Positions 34,516-46,639 of a stretch of 64,000 bases of DNA are shown here, in pieces (position 1 is the first letter of the stretch; every line of letters begins with the position of its first letter). This DNA is from Saturnia japonica (lineage: Eukaryota; Arthropoda; Insecta; Lepidoptera; Saturniidae): assembly GCA_033032175.1 (NCBI GenBank), contig CM065313.1, positions 13,245,327-13,309,326 on the forward strand, given 5' to 3'. A model generated the notes under the pieces. That model was not told where the DNA came from, searched no databases, and worked only from the letters and a program-made list of their open reading frames with translations. The position numbers and the translations under genes were made by a program.

Positions 34516-34853
34516 TAAAAAATTTCTTGTTTATAAATCAATAACAGAAGTCATGCTTAGAAAGAATAATTATTGTCATCATGCATTGTTAAAGTAGCCT
34601 AACTTCACAAATATCAGATACTTACAAATTTAACAAGAGTCCTTGCTTAGCAAATGATGTAAAAATGTTTTAACCGATTTATTTTAATGGTTTAAAAAGA
34701 AAATCACTCTTTATTAATTAACCAAATGTAAAAACTCGCGACCGCTAAAGTTAGTTATTAATGACACCGACAAATTCGTCTGTTTGGCCAGACTTTTAGC
34801 AGTTAATATTTGTAAACTTCACTGAATAAAGGAATATTATTATAAACACTCAC

Positions 34854-34884
34854 AGCCATAGATACGTTCGAAACAATCACGACT
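34854..34884 (-). promoter_or_regulatory. Candidate start site and first non-coding exon of Cyt-b5-r
   Basis: On the - strand an arthropod-type initiator TCAGT (+1 A at about 34884) lies just downstream of a GC-rich patch ('ggcggcgcggcggcggcg', near 34950). A donor GTGAGT follows at 34853, giving a 31-base exon. Joined to the acceptor at 31128 it would leave a four-codon upstream ORF (ATG GCT AGA TAA) before the main start. This is inference only. Confidence 0.3.
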
Positions 34885-35107
34885 GACACTTCGCGCTTGA
34901 TTCATTATTGGCGCTAACTACAATTTACGAAAACGTCATACAATAACTACGCCGCCGCCGCGCCGCCCGCACTGTGCATAATCTATATTTTTTAAGTTCC
35001 TGTGTAGATAGGGTTGCCATAAAATATACGCGTTTTTTTTTCTGAAGCAAAGATAAGTTTGAGATGGGTAAACATAGATTTACGAATATAATATTTAATA
35101 AAAATCT

Positions 35108-35430
35108 CGTGTCACGGTGTTTGTGGTTGCTCCCCTCTCAAACGGCTGGACCGATTTTTATGTAATTATTTATGTATATTTGGTAGGTATGATAAAAGGT
35201 AGTAAATTATATTTCATACCGCTAGGTGATAGGATGCCCCTATCCAGAATATTTTTTAACCCCAAATTTTCTATCTCCTACTCCGACTTTTCACTGTGAT
35301 TTTAGTATTTTTGTATCAACAAAAAAATATTTTTTATCTTCGACCCTTTACCGAAGAAATCTGAGTATTCCCCAAAAATTTGTATTTAAATATCTAGGCG
35401 AGTGAGACCTCGGGCAACAGTTACTACATG
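35108..35430 (+). mobile_element. RTE-like dispersed repeat
   Basis: 'ctcgtgtcacggtgtttgtg', 'caaacggctggaccgatttt' and a tail 'cgggcaacagttactac' match the body and end of RTE-type lepidopteran repeats. No intact frame. Confidence 0.5.
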
Positions 35431-35504
35431 ATATTTGTTGCAATTTAAACCAGTAAGCGAAAAAAAGAGCTAAAGGGGGCCATCTTACTTCTGGGTTTGT
35501 TCTT

Positions 35505-36030
35505 TTTTTTGTCGTAGCACGGCAAGTGACTACACTACCTGATGGTGATCATAGTGTAATCCAATAACATCGGCGACTACCGTGGGATCTACAATCCATC
35601 GTCAGTTGTCGCTGTCGTGCCAGGCTGCTTAAATGTCTCTTCACATTATGTTTGAAGGACTCCATGTTGTAGGAAGGAGGAAACACCCTGACTGGCAGAT
35701 AGTTCCACAGTTTCGCATTTTTTTTTGCTCGTGCTGAGATAGCGTTTTACCGTAAAACTATGACTCCGGAGCTCAGCGTGTGTAGTTCTGTTATGAAAGA
35801 GAGAGGACACGATTAGGTTGAACAGCTCTTCAGAATACTCGCCACGATACAGAGGATAGAACACGCTCAGCGAGACAATGTCCTTTCGCATCTGAAGCGG
35901 CTTAATGAACTTAGTGACATCTGCGTCATTTACAATGCGAACAGCCCCGTCATTGTAACCAATCCTGGGCTTCTAGGAAGTAATTTGTGGATACCTTTCA
36001 GAGATGCGAACAGTATTTCATACAATTTGG
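35505..36030 (-). pseudogene. Jockey-like family A, C-terminal and 3' fragment
   Basis: The - strand frames encode IVSLSVFYPLYRGEYSEELF, matching the C-terminal part of the family A reverse transcriptase polyprotein (compare LSVFYRLYHGECFEGLFN in the copy at 12386). The 3' end lies near 35505 beside a T-rich run. Several frameshifts are present. Confidence 0.75.
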
Positions 36031-36309
36031 TATTTGCTAATATATTTTTTTCTACATAAATAGCGAGTACGTGGTGTGTGATACGGTAATTAAAAGCGAA
36101 TAGATCCACTGCTAAAAGCTAGTAATTTTGTACACAGTAGGTATATGTACAACATAGAATAATATTTTCAAATAACTGCATTTTATATTCTAGCGACCCG
36201 CCCCAGCATCGCATGGTACCATTTACAAAATGGTGTATGTTATGTTTATTTAAGCCTGATTTAGAGTTTATCGCTTTAATATTGATAGATTATATCTTCT
36301 TAACTGCGT

Positions 36310-36560
36310 CATAAGTGGTCCTAATCCCAACTGCTATGCTCGAGGTCCTGGGTTCGATTCCTAGGTCGAGTAAAGTGTCATTGAGTTTTTATATGAAATT
36401 ATCAGTATAAACTCGGAGTTTGGCTTTGTGCCCAATTAATAGCAATAAGCTCGCCCCCTATTACATGGGACCTAAAAAACATACTCGGCGAACTGAGGGT
36501 GTACATTAGTACACTTCCGCCAAACCCTTCGGGGATACAGGCGTGATGGTATGTATGGTA
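36310..36560 (+). mobile_element. tRNA-headed SINE, second copy
   Basis: Same family as 19608-19873 but on the + strand: 'gaggtcctgggttcgattcc' (B box), 'aactcggagtttggctttgt', 'gggacctaaaaaacatactc' and the tail 'gatacaggcgtgatggtatg'. The A-box part is more diverged. Confidence 0.75.
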
Positions 36561-37917
36561 TATGAACGGTCCAACGATATAAGTATGATTGTTAATGTCC
36601 TAGCCGTCGGTTGCCATTTAAAGCATCCAGTCAACATTACGTGTCAATAATAAAATCAATAGAACGAACACTAGGTCATTAGTATAATCGCACTGAAACT
36701 CATAAAAGCTTTATCGTTGTTTGGATGAACAATTCATACTACCTATATTTTAATATTAAACTCGTATGGTTAAATTCCTAACAATCGCAATTGCATTTAG
36801 TAAACAGAAAGCTCCCTTAACCAGTACAAATTCGAGAAATGTTCAGAACAATTTGTTGAATCCATGTTCCACGGTATCTTGATGAAGTCGAAGTACAATT
36901 GAGATTTACGCTAGCTCTCCTTATTGGATTTGCTCTCTATTCCCTTAGTATGTATGTAAAGAGTGTTCAGTACAACACAATAGGTTAGGCACATTAATGA
37001 GCTGAAATAAAATGTTGTACTTAAATGAATTAAAACAGCTTTTTCAATTGCACTAAAATCTAATAAAAACATCATTTTAAAGTTTAATTTAAATGTATTA
37101 TGGTCGTCATATTGATTTTTTAAAATTATTTATTTTATTGCTTTTAATACTGAATAGTGTTTTCTTACTTTCCCGTCGATATTAAATGAGCGTTCATAGC
37201 CGAAACTAATTTTAGCTTTCAAAGGTTTTCTAATACACACGTAACGAGCATAATATAACTTTTTTCCTTTAGCGGAAAACAGCTGGATCCTTGGATTACT
37301 ATATATGAACTTTGTAATGCTTATTATGTGCTTAATGATCATTTTGTTATTCGGGTGTCTATGTGTGCCTTATATATGACTTAATTCTTATAGTGAGGTA
37401 TGGCCTTGAGTTTATATAAAAGCCATAAAAAAAAAGCAATTTCTGTTATCATTGTTTAAATTTTTATTCCCTAAAAACCTTATTCGTACTATTACTCACA
37501 TTGCCAAAAAGTAGTTAGCCGTTCTCAAGTGATGTGCTTACTAACGAAAATAATTTTATTTTTATTTATATAGATTTATGTAGACTATTTAGCGCACTAC
37601 TACTAGTTTCCAATTAAAAATAATATATATTAACATCATGTACTGTATTTTAGTATACTAGTTTATGTTGGCAATTCATTTGTGAGCCGTGTGTAAAAGA
37701 TTGATGTGGCGGTACCGCCCTGAAGTTTTTATTTGAGAAAGAGTTGTGGATTGCCCTTGTATATTATATTTAAAATCTTAAAAGTAACAATGAATATACC
37801 ATCAAAATATTTATGATATTAAATAAAAATAATCATAACAATACAGGTCCACTACATAATCAAAAGTTAATATATAATAATTACAGTGCTTATTATTCCA
37901 GGTTTCTTTTTGTTATA
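36561..37917. other. AT-rich intergenic DNA, no gene seen
   Basis: One - strand ORF at 37130-37342 is basic and unrecognised, without splice context. Nothing else is notable. Confidence 0.4.
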
Positions 37918-39925
37918 ATAGCTCGGCACATTGATGGTACTATTCTTCATGATAAGTACAGCACAATCCAAACACAACTGCAACCACCGAGAGATCCAAG
38001 TCTATCGGCGGTCGCCGCTGTCATGCTGACCTGCATGAATATCTCTTCACGTTACGCTTAAAGAACCCGATGTCATAAGAAGGAGGGAACACACTGACCG
38101 AGAAAAGGTTCACAGTACCACAAAGATAAGTCACAGAGAACTTTTTAGTTCATGTCGAGATGGAGGTTACTATAAAACTGTGACTCCGAAACCCAGCGCG
38201 TGTGGTTCTGTTATGGAAAGAAGAGGAGGGGCTTAGATAGAACAGCTTTTCGGAATACTCACCATGATACAGACGATAGAACACGCTCAGCGTGGCGACG
38301 TTTCTAGGCAGCGGAAGCGGCTCGATATATTTTGTAACGTATGCATCATTAACAATGCGAACAGCCCGCCTCTACAACCTGTCCAGAGCATCGAAGAGGT
38401 ATTTTGTGGATCCTTCCCAAAAATAAGAACAGTATTCCATACACGGCCGAACTTGTGCCTTGCAAAGATGATACATCTGACCGGGCGTGAAAAACCGTTG
38501 AACCCTGTTCAGGATTCCGAGTCTCCGAGATGTGGAAGAGATAACACTTCTGATGTAATCTCTCAAGTTGAGGTTACTGCGAATATCCGCACCTATGATA
38601 TTGAAACTGTCATGCATTGCTAACGAGACATTCTTAAGAGTGAGGAGGAGAAAAGACGGAGATTTCTTCGAAGAAAACGCGCACACATGAATTTTCTTGT
38701 CATTAAACTTAACCAAGTTATTTGCTCCTCATGTAGACACACGGTGCAAGGATTACCTAAGTTCAGTGACTAGTTTCTCCCGTCTCTTTTCTGTTTCTTC
38801 CCGACAATATGAAGGCTTGCTATATTAGCACCCATGAACAGTGCCGCCATCTGCTTAGCAATGAGTATGACCTGAAGGTAATATATAATTGATATGCATA
38901 AGTAGCCGAAAGCACAAAGCCTTGAGGAACCCCAGCGTTTATGGACATGAATTGTGAATTACATTAGTCAACAAAGACATGAATTGTTCATTCATGTAGA
39001 AAGCCGAAAATCCATTTGCAGAGGTTGTCGGGAAGTACGTAAGCTGGAATGTTAGAGAGAAGTCCAAGGTGCCAGACTCTATCAAAAGCTTTCCCTATGT
39101 CAAGACTGATCGCCAGAGCCTCGCCATGCTTATCAATTGCCTCCCCCCAGCTGTGCAGTACTAATGTCAGAAGTTCACCTGTTGATCGATTCTGGCAAAA
39201 ACCGTATTGACGATCATCAATCATCAAAGAGTTACGGACAAGCTGGGTGTTGATGATCCGCTCAATAATCTTGCACAATACTGAGGTTACGGCAATTGGA
39301 CGGAAAGTGAGAGGGTCTGATCGATCTTCCTTCTTGGGAACCGGTTGCACATTAGCCTCTTTTCAAGCCCGAGGCATGATACCAGAGATGTAGGATAGGC
39401 GGTAAAGGCGCGTCAACACTGGAGCCAACTCGGCTATACATTTTTTAAGTACCACCTCTGGGATACCTTCCGGACCACAAGACTTCGGAAAATCGAGCCA
39501 TCGCAACTCTCTAAGCACGTCACATTGTCTGAATCGTAACATGGACATTGCGATCATCGAGCCGGCAATTAGCGACAAAGACATTCGCCAGTAATGTCAG
39601 TAATGAGACAGTGGTCCATCAGCGTACCTTAGCGGGGGTAACGCAGGACGACAAAAATTAGCTTGCATGGTTTTGGCCAGACTTCAGTAGACTCGACTGT
39701 TATCCGATCATGGCCTATTCGTGCAGTAGGCTGGGCATTTGCTCTAATATCCTAAGTGCTCTGGTGCCAGAATTGTACGCTGCTTTAAGAGAGTTGATAT
39801 TAGGATCCTTGTTTGCGCGACAGCTAGTCCAATCACGATTCGCGGCTTGCTTTTTACTTACAGCATCCGCGGAATCGTGATAACCACTGCGGTCCATCTT
39901 GTGTCGAATCTGCACATGTTTTGTT
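37918..39925 (-). pseudogene. Jockey-like family A, longest copy with reverse transcriptase
   Basis: This is the reference copy in the window, about 2 kb and 5'-truncated. On the - strand it has the pre-RT region (39915 down), then PKSCGPEGIPEVVLKKC, then the RT block with RPIAVTSVLCKIIERI, DRQYGFCQNRSTGELL and the palm segment ALSLDIGKAFDRVWH region (39350-38988). The C-terminal part DYIRSVISSTSRRLGILN and FFTPGQMYHLCKAQVRP lies at 38716-38372. The catalytic FADD-type motif region is lost or shifted. At least four frame breaks are seen. The 3' end near 37918 coincides with that of the other copies. Jockey-group RTs copy their own RNA at a nicked target. Confidence 0.85.
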
Positions 39926-39949
39926 TAGTGATGCGAGGTAATCACTTGA

Positions 39950-40500
39950 AAAATTTTGGTAGAAAATAGGCAGCTATATAAATCGCAGGTTCAACCCCAT
40001 ATAGAGTACTGCTGTCACCTTTGGACAGAAATACCTGGATCACAGCCTAAACCATTTGACTCAGATCAAAAACAAGCCATGAGAATCGTAAACAATGCCA
40101 AACTTGCAAGCCGCATTGAACCTTTAAATCTGAGGGGAGATCTCACCTCCGTGTGTGTGTTTTACCGTTTGTATATTGGGTTATGTTTCCAGGAATTATT
40201 ATGGCTTCCTTCAACCGTCGCACTACTAGCTATCGGCAAAGAGTTCATTCTCATACATTGAAACCTAAATAGTGGAACACAGTCCGGTTTTAGAGGAGTT
40301 ACCTTCCGCGTATGCTCCAGATGTGGATTGCTTTACTTGCTGAAAATTTTTCAGCGGATTACATACTATAGTTCTGCAAAAAGGGAGGGAAAAGGTTTTT
40401 CAAAAGACCACATATAATGCTTCTGGTGTTGCAAGCGTAGATACATAGGGTGCGGTACCCGCTTACTATTAGACGGACTAAAAGCCTGCTTACCATCATT
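39950..40500 (+). pseudogene. Jockey-like family B, C-terminal fragment
   Basis: The + frame encodes LYKSQVQPHIEYCCHLWTEI, PFDSDQKQAMRIVNNAKL and RIEPLNLRGDLTSVCVFYRL. This is the same protein region as family A but from a different, diverged family. Later frames have TFRVCSRCGLL and a 3' end with 'agcctgcttaccatcatttt'. It abuts family A tail to tail, and a mariner sits 100 bp downstream. Confidence 0.75.
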
Positions 40501-40595
40501 TTGGATTAAAAAACTTGTTATAAACGTTTAAAAACACGTCTTTATAATAAAACGTCATTATAATAAAATGTCATTCAATATAGGTAGATTTGATA

Positions 40596-41882
40596 TTAGG
40601 TCTTTACCTATGAAATTGCCGTTTTGTATGAAAAAATTTAAACGAATTTTTTCATGTATTTTTTATTTGTATTAATCGAAGTAATCACCCATGCAATCAA
40701 TGCATCTTTGCCAGCGCAGTGGCAGTTTATTGATGCCCTTCTTAAAGAAATCAGCTGGATGGGAGGCAACAAATTCTTCAAAGGCATTTTGTACTACCTC
40801 TCGGGTATTGAATTTTTTTCCCGCCAAGGAGTTATCCAAATTCTGGAAAAAGTAGTAGTCTGTAGGCGCAAGGTCTGGTGAGTAAGGCGGATGACGGAGA
40901 ACTTCCAACCTCAGTTCTTGCAACCTGGAGACCGTCTGCTGTGCAGTATGAGGTCGCGCGTTGTCGTGCAGGAGCAGCGGAGACGAGCGATTGACCAATG
41001 CTGGTCGGAGTTGTGCCAGCTTCTCCATCATTGTGTTCAGTTCTTCACAGTACACATCTGCAGTAATGCTCACCCCGTTTGGTAAGAAGCTGTGATGAAT
41101 CACACCTGCACTAGACCACCAAACAGTGACCATCACTTTTCTAGGGGTAAGTTTTCGTTCAGGGCATTGTTTAGGTGCTGAACCGGGATCCAACCAACTT
41201 GCTGAGCATTTGCGGTTATCAAACTGAATCCATTTTTCATCACAGGTAACAATGCGGTTCAAAATTCTTTCATTTGTGTGTCTGTTGAGCAGTGCAAGGC
41301 ACGTCTCAACGCGTACTTCGCGCTGGCGATCATTGAGTTCGTGGGGCACCCATTTGTCAACCTTTTTTACCTTGCCAATTTGACGCAAATGGACCAATAT
41401 TGTTTTGACGCTAACGTCGAAAGCTGCTGCTAATTCAGCTGTAGATTGTGTATCATCAGCTTCCACAATCGCCTTTAATTCGTCATTGTCGACCAAAGTC
41501 TTCGGACGACTGCGAGGTTCATTTTTCAGGTCGAAATTCCCAGAACGGAAGCGAGCAAACCAATAACAGGTGGTGCGTTAGTTTGTAGTGTTAGCTCCGT
41601 AAACGTCGTTAATGTTGCGTGCCGCTTGTGCCGCGTTGCTGCCACGACGGTACTCATATTCCATAATTACTCGAATTTTTAACGTATCCATGATGACAAA
41701 GAAGATTGAAATGCGATGAAAATGTAACACTAATCAATAAACAAATGACTACTTTTAGAAAAAGAATTCCATATTTTTAAAATAAAATTAATTTGAAATT
41801 AGAATTCTTAGCCAAACAAAAGTTATTTTGATTTGAAATAGCCAGTACTGCAGAACGGCAATTTCATAGGTAAAGACCTATT
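40596..41882 (-). mobile_element. Mariner (DD34D, cecropia-like), near intact
   Basis: It is 1287 bp, the classical mariner size. The inverted ends share AGGTCTTTACCTATGAAATT followed by GCCGTTYTG, with TA next to both. The ends resemble cecropia-type mariners known in Bombyx. One transposase frame is on the - strand. Confidence 0.92.
40672..41691 (-). pseudogene. Mariner transposase, single premature stop
   Basis: From ATG at 41691 to TAA at 40672 this is one frame of 340 codons, interrupted only by TAA at codon 38 (41578-41580). The N-terminal helix-turn-helix region (YEYRRGSNAAQAARNIND) is followed by a second HTH and WVPHEL, a subfamily hallmark. The catalytic triad is intact: TCDEKW, LLHDNARPH and SPDLAPTDYYFF, with 34 residues between the last two Asp. 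The C-terminus ends CIDCMGDYFD. No frameshift is present, so this is the youngest mariner in the window. A downstream start could yield a protein lacking only the first HTH. Confidence 0.92.
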
Positions 41883-41924
41883 ATTATCAATAAAACTGTA
41901 CCTGTAAAGAAATTTGACTTCATA

Positions 41925-42580
41925 ATTGAAATAGTAAATTATACAACAAGTGAAAAAGAGGAATTTTAATTCGAGTAGCTGACCTGGATTCCGAGAGCAG
42001 CAAAGGATTCTAGAGTTGAATCTCGAGCGGAGCGAGGGACACAAGGCTCGAGATAAAAAAAAATTCACGAGTTATGTATTCTACTTTTTACCATTGACTG
42101 CAAGAAAACTCCTTAGACGGTGATACTTTTGGTTTGTCACGCTTAGAGATCAGTCAGTGTAAATGCGGCAAGGAAAGGGCTATAAATTAAAAAAAAAGAA
42201 AAAGAAAGAGAGAAACAAAGAATGAAAGAAAATACATTTATTGTCTTGAAAATACGGGCACACAGTTTTTACAAAGAAAATTAACATTTCATTGAACTCC
42301 AAAAATTAAAGAAAAAAAAAGTTAAGATAAAGATAATAAAGATCACGATCACCAAACACATAGTAATAAACCCATCAATGATTTTTATTTCAAGAAATTT
42401 CACTTCTATCACGTATAAGTCCAATTTTTAATACATAATTTATACAATTCGGCTTGTTCTAAATTTAAAAGGTTTTTATTCCCTTGTGAGTAAATGTGTT
42501 TTATATACTGTTATTGATGAATAAAATGCCCTTTTTCGAGTGACAATGGTAAAAAGTATATTTTAACCTTAGACAACACC
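41925..42580. mobile_element. MITE family X, copy 2 (uninterrupted)
   Basis: Inverted relative of 26767-28125 without the 644-bp Harbinger-like insert: 'acaagtgaaaaagaggaatt' at one end and 'gccctttttcgagtgacaat' at the other. The core 'gagcggagcgagggacacaa' and 'ttttggtttgtcacgcttag' are conserved. Confidence 0.75.
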
Positions 42581-44874
42581 AAAGGCGTTTAAATAAAATA
42601 GAATGTGTTTATAATAAAATTGCCAATACAAAGAGTAACAACATTCATTACTACAGTAGGTTCAGGACTCTACTGAAAATATCATAAAAGAAAGCAATTT
42701 TTCACTTAAATGACGGCGTCATAAATACGCTAGAGTTGGTGAAAATTAAGCACGCTCTTGTTGCTTCCATCTCAGCGTCTGGAAATTAAATAAGATGGGA
42801 AAAATTTAGTTTCACTAAATGTTGAAGTAGAAAACTTCAAGCTATATTAAATAACTATGCTTATGTTAGAAGCTTTAGGCTATAAAGATAAATTATGAGA
42901 AAAGTTAGGTATTACATGCACATATTTTACGGTGCAACAATATTCTGGTAAATTTGAATGTGTAAAATCGGGTAACTTTGTTATCATATAATTTGTTATA
43001 GCTATTTAAAGTAATTCTTTATTGCGTGCTTTAAGCTTTATACTCGGGAATTACGTAGGGCGCAACCGAGATATAAAAAAAAACTATTTAAAATTAATAT
43101 TTATTTAATCATAAATTACAATGAGACTCCGTATGTGAAGCGATTCTCAGGTTGGTGACGAGTCCGAGTTCCTCGTAAAGCCGCCTTGCGCTTGCGGTGG
43201 TCGGCATGTCGCAATACTTATCCGCAATTATAATGAATAATGCAATTACTGGTTCTCATGCATTATGACGGTGTAACACGTGGGTAATCAAAACAGTGTT
43301 TGTTTGCACTAAAAGGATTTATTCATATTAAAATAAAATAAAGTTACAAATATAACAAACTCTTTATTCAGGCGTTCTCAGTCGCCGTCGTAGTTCAGAG
43401 TAACCATACATTACTATGTACTCGTACTAACAATCTCTTTTGTTTATACTACTCTGTGGTTGTAGTCTTCTTGTAGATTACTTCCTTTTATAGCTTGTTT
43501 TCGTTTGTATATCCTAAACAGAACTACCCTCCGACGGAATATGGCTCACTTATATGTCCGATAAAAACGAAAGATTAAAATTTCTAGAGTTTGACCTGAT
43601 GTTTAAAGAAAGGAGGAAGTGTGGTAGTTTTATAATTTTTAAATTTACATACGTAACCGGAACGATGAAGTTTCAATGTCTTCTTGTACCTACGAATTTA
43701 TATTCAAACTACAAATAAATTCTAGACTTCTCCGGATACTCCTTTATTGTTCGAGAATAGCGAATTTTTTATACAGATCGTAACACTAACAACAATCCGC
43801 GGATTCGTAAGCGATTCTTAGAATACAAAACTTAATAACTATAAAATATACACTATTAAAGGGCACTCAAGGATAATGTGGATTCTTATTAGTAAAAGAG
43901 AATCGGATTACAAATTTCGGAGATTACCTTCTACATCCAAACTCACATAACCTCTTTTTAATATTAGAATGTATATATTTACATATTATATTTAATCTTA
44001 ATACAAAAGTAAACTAAAAGCCACAAGGTACTTATTTTTTCTAACTAGCGATAGCATAAAAAATATAAAGTAGGTAATACGACACGATTATACTATGTAA
44101 AACTTTCCAAATTAAAATGTTTCAAACTTGCTTTGTGTAGGTATATTAATAACTGTGTATTTTTACTACGTATTGTATTGTATATCTCTCTAATGACGCT
44201 GTGTAATGTTTTATAAATTCATCATATTTGAATTCTTCTGTCCTACATCAAGGGCTCAGGGATAAGCATTTAGGCACAGTGAAAGATTTACCATCCGAAC
44301 CCTCGATAGAGCTGGTTGACAAAACAATAGCCTGCGTTTCGCAGGGCTCAAAAATTTACAACATTAAATTTTATACTACGAATTATTATGAGTTATAATA
44401 ATAAAAATAAACTCACCATTGTCGGCGTCTACTCTGACGGGAGACGCTCCACAATTCACAAGTAACAGTCAAGGAATAGGAAGGAAAAGTTGGGCCAAAG
44501 TCATCGTCTAATACCTTCTTACACTAATACGTTTCGTGGCGAGGTTACAAATTTATACAATATCATAATATAACAAATGGCCGCAATAAGGCGATCTTTC
44601 ATCCCGTAGTACAAACACGAGCGTATTTAATCAAATGATAAAAATTAACAAGGTGAACAAGTTATATTGCGATCCGGTCAAAACGCATAACCTCTCAAAA
44701 AACCAAGACTTCGCGGAGACTTACAGAAGTGACAACCGGAGAGCGCGAAAGTTACATAGAGGGAGAAAACTATGGACAACTTGCGTTGCCAGACCCCGGT
44801 TCTGAAGACGAATAAAAATTAAATTATTTATTAATTTGCTAATGACAGATTGCGATTGTAGGGGTGGTAGGGTT
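42581..44874. other. Intergenic DNA, no convincing gene
   Basis: A GC-richer patch at 43110-43230 reads on the - strand as DMPTTASARRLYEELGLV, which hints at the end of a TE polyprotein, but it is too short to name. The 44410-44760 segment is also less AT-rich without recognisable coding. Confidence 0.35.
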
Positions 44875-44990
44875 TTGTACACTACTGAGTCGTGACCACC
44901 ATGCACATGGTGATAAAACCGTCAGTCACAGTGACTCTCCTTTGGTTTGTAGCGTTTAGGGATCAGCCAGTGTGAAGCTTGCAGGTAGGT
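44875..44990 (+). repeat. Solitary diverged relative of the left-hand satellite monomer
   Basis: 'gtcgtgaccaccatgcacat', 'cagtcacagtgactctcctt', 'tggtttgtagcgtttaggga' and 'tcagccagtgtgaa' follow the order of the satellite monomer ('cacgaccaccatacacatta', 'cttcacagtgactttctttt', 'ggtttatcctgtttcgggat'). Only one unit is present. A shorter piece of the same motif occurs inside both MITE X copies. Confidence 0.6.
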
Positions 44991-45599
44991 TCCTTTGGGC
45001 TGTACTGTACCATTATGCATAGTGCCGAAAATTTGCCGTGCCGTTTTATATGAAAAAAAAAGTAACAAATGTGGATTGATTTGACTGTTGTAGGTACACC
45101 GTAGGTACATACTTGTATAAGCAATATTAAAAAAAAACTACTTCTTTACTTTTCTTTGCGACAATAATATTCTTTATTAATATTCCACTAGCGACAGCTC
45201 ATTATTTAAATAAAAGTTTGTAAAATGCAGAGTTTTCACTTAGTGACATTTTCACCCGTAATAAGGGTTATAGACGACGAAAAAAATTCTTTCGCAAACT
45301 TTCACGTTTCGAACTTTGTAGATTTCAAAGTTTCATGCAGAGGAGAAAAAAATTTAATTACCAACTGACGAAAGATTTGCAAGATGAAGTGCCAGTTGAC
45401 TTTAATACTTTGGGATTACAGTACTTATGTATCGTTCTATATAATTATATGGATATGTAACGAATCAATTGGAATTAAAATTTCTTTGTCTCATGAATCA
45501 TTAATATTCTGAATACATCAATCAATTTTAAAAATAATAAAGTGTAAGCAACAACCGTGTTATTTCTCTGGTGACAGTGACCGCTTGTTTAGCATCATC
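44991..45599. other. AT-rich intergenic DNA
   Basis: No gene or clear repeat was recognised. Confidence 0.35.
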
Positions 45600-45745
45600 T
45601 TCTTCTTCTTGCCCTTATGCTACTAAAGTACGGTCGGTACAAAATGTTTTTCTCTTCCACTCTCCTCTATTTGCTGTTATCTCTGTATTCACTCATTTTA
45701 TACACATAATATAATTTCTCATACAATTCATACATAACTTCGTGG
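45600..45745 (+). mobile_element. Short lepidopteran dispersed repeat
   Basis: 'atcttcttcttcttgccctt', 'gtacggtcggtacaaaatg' and 'ctctatttgctgttatctct' resemble a common dispersed repeat ('tcttcctagcc...ggtcggctttcctctcc'). Class not known to me. Confidence 0.4.
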
Positions 45746-45827
45746 GTCTTCTTCTACTCTTATATTTCTTATTTGTTATTTATTGCTTGCTTGTTTGCCA
45801 GCATCGAGGTATAATAGTACATTATGG

Positions 45828-45940
45828 TACAAGTGTGTAATGTTGGTGATTACCGCTGAGGCGCCATTGAGACCCGAGCCGTTAGGTGAGGGTCTTAAGA
45901 GAGCCGAGGACGGTAATCACCAATACACACGTGTATCATA
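45828..45940. repeat. Imperfect inverted repeat (hairpin-forming)
   Basis: The left arm 'acaagtgtgtaatgttggtg' then 'attaccg' pairs with the right arm 'cggtaatcaccaatacacac' then 'gtgta', with a loop of about 55 bases. A second, 16-base inverted pair (TTTTTCAACACACTTG at 45947 and its complement near 46604) lies outside it, so a larger MITE-like element (45828-46620) is possible. Confidence 0.5.
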
Positions 45941-46639
45941 CGACGTTTTTCAACACACTTGTGAAGAAAATAATAATAAAAAAACATTTTTCCTTGGAGT
46001 TTTCAGATAGTAAACTTTGCATAACGTTAAGGGCTTCACATCTTATATCGGGCGGTGTACAACATAAATCATTTTCTTCATAACTAGTACTGGTAGATAT
46101 TTTAATTAATAAATAACTAAAATTTCAACAGTGACAACGAGTTGTGAATTTTTTTTCGCTATGGCGGGAAAAATTAATCAGTTTGCGCGCGCATCTAACA
46201 ATGGCGATCGGCCATAGACTAAAGGAATGAGGTTTCTTTTTTTTTTGGCTTTCCGGAGATAGCGTTTTAGCCACGTATAAAATGGGGAATTTAAAGTTTT
46301 CTTTATTACAGAGAAAACAAAAGTTATATTTGAGTGAAAGTTTTATTTATTAAACACGTACAAGTTGAAATTATCTATTTAAATACGAAGTTGTATGAAA
46401 TCAGCAAGCAATAGGTACATTAATTTATTTGTTCTATTGATCATTATCTTTTTTGTATCGAAACTTTTTTAAGAACAAAGCAACTCGACCAATAAAAAAA
46501 AACTCTATAACTCACTTGTGAATAATAGCAATGAAAAAGTCACAGTTTGATTACAGGTGTCATTATGTGCCTAATTGCGGTGATATTAGAGCCACTTTAT
46601 GAGCAAGTGTGTTGAAAAATATATTAATGTAATGACTTT

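Noticed and set aside
38264..38623. 119-codon + strand ORF
   Set aside because: Antisense shadow of the jockey-like reverse transcriptase on the other strand.
40891..41085. Short + strand ORF within the mariner
   Set aside because: Antisense shadow of the transposase.
43110..43230. GC-richer patch with a possible - strand C-terminus
   Set aside because: Only about 35 codons are open, with no splice sites or recognised motif; too weak to call.
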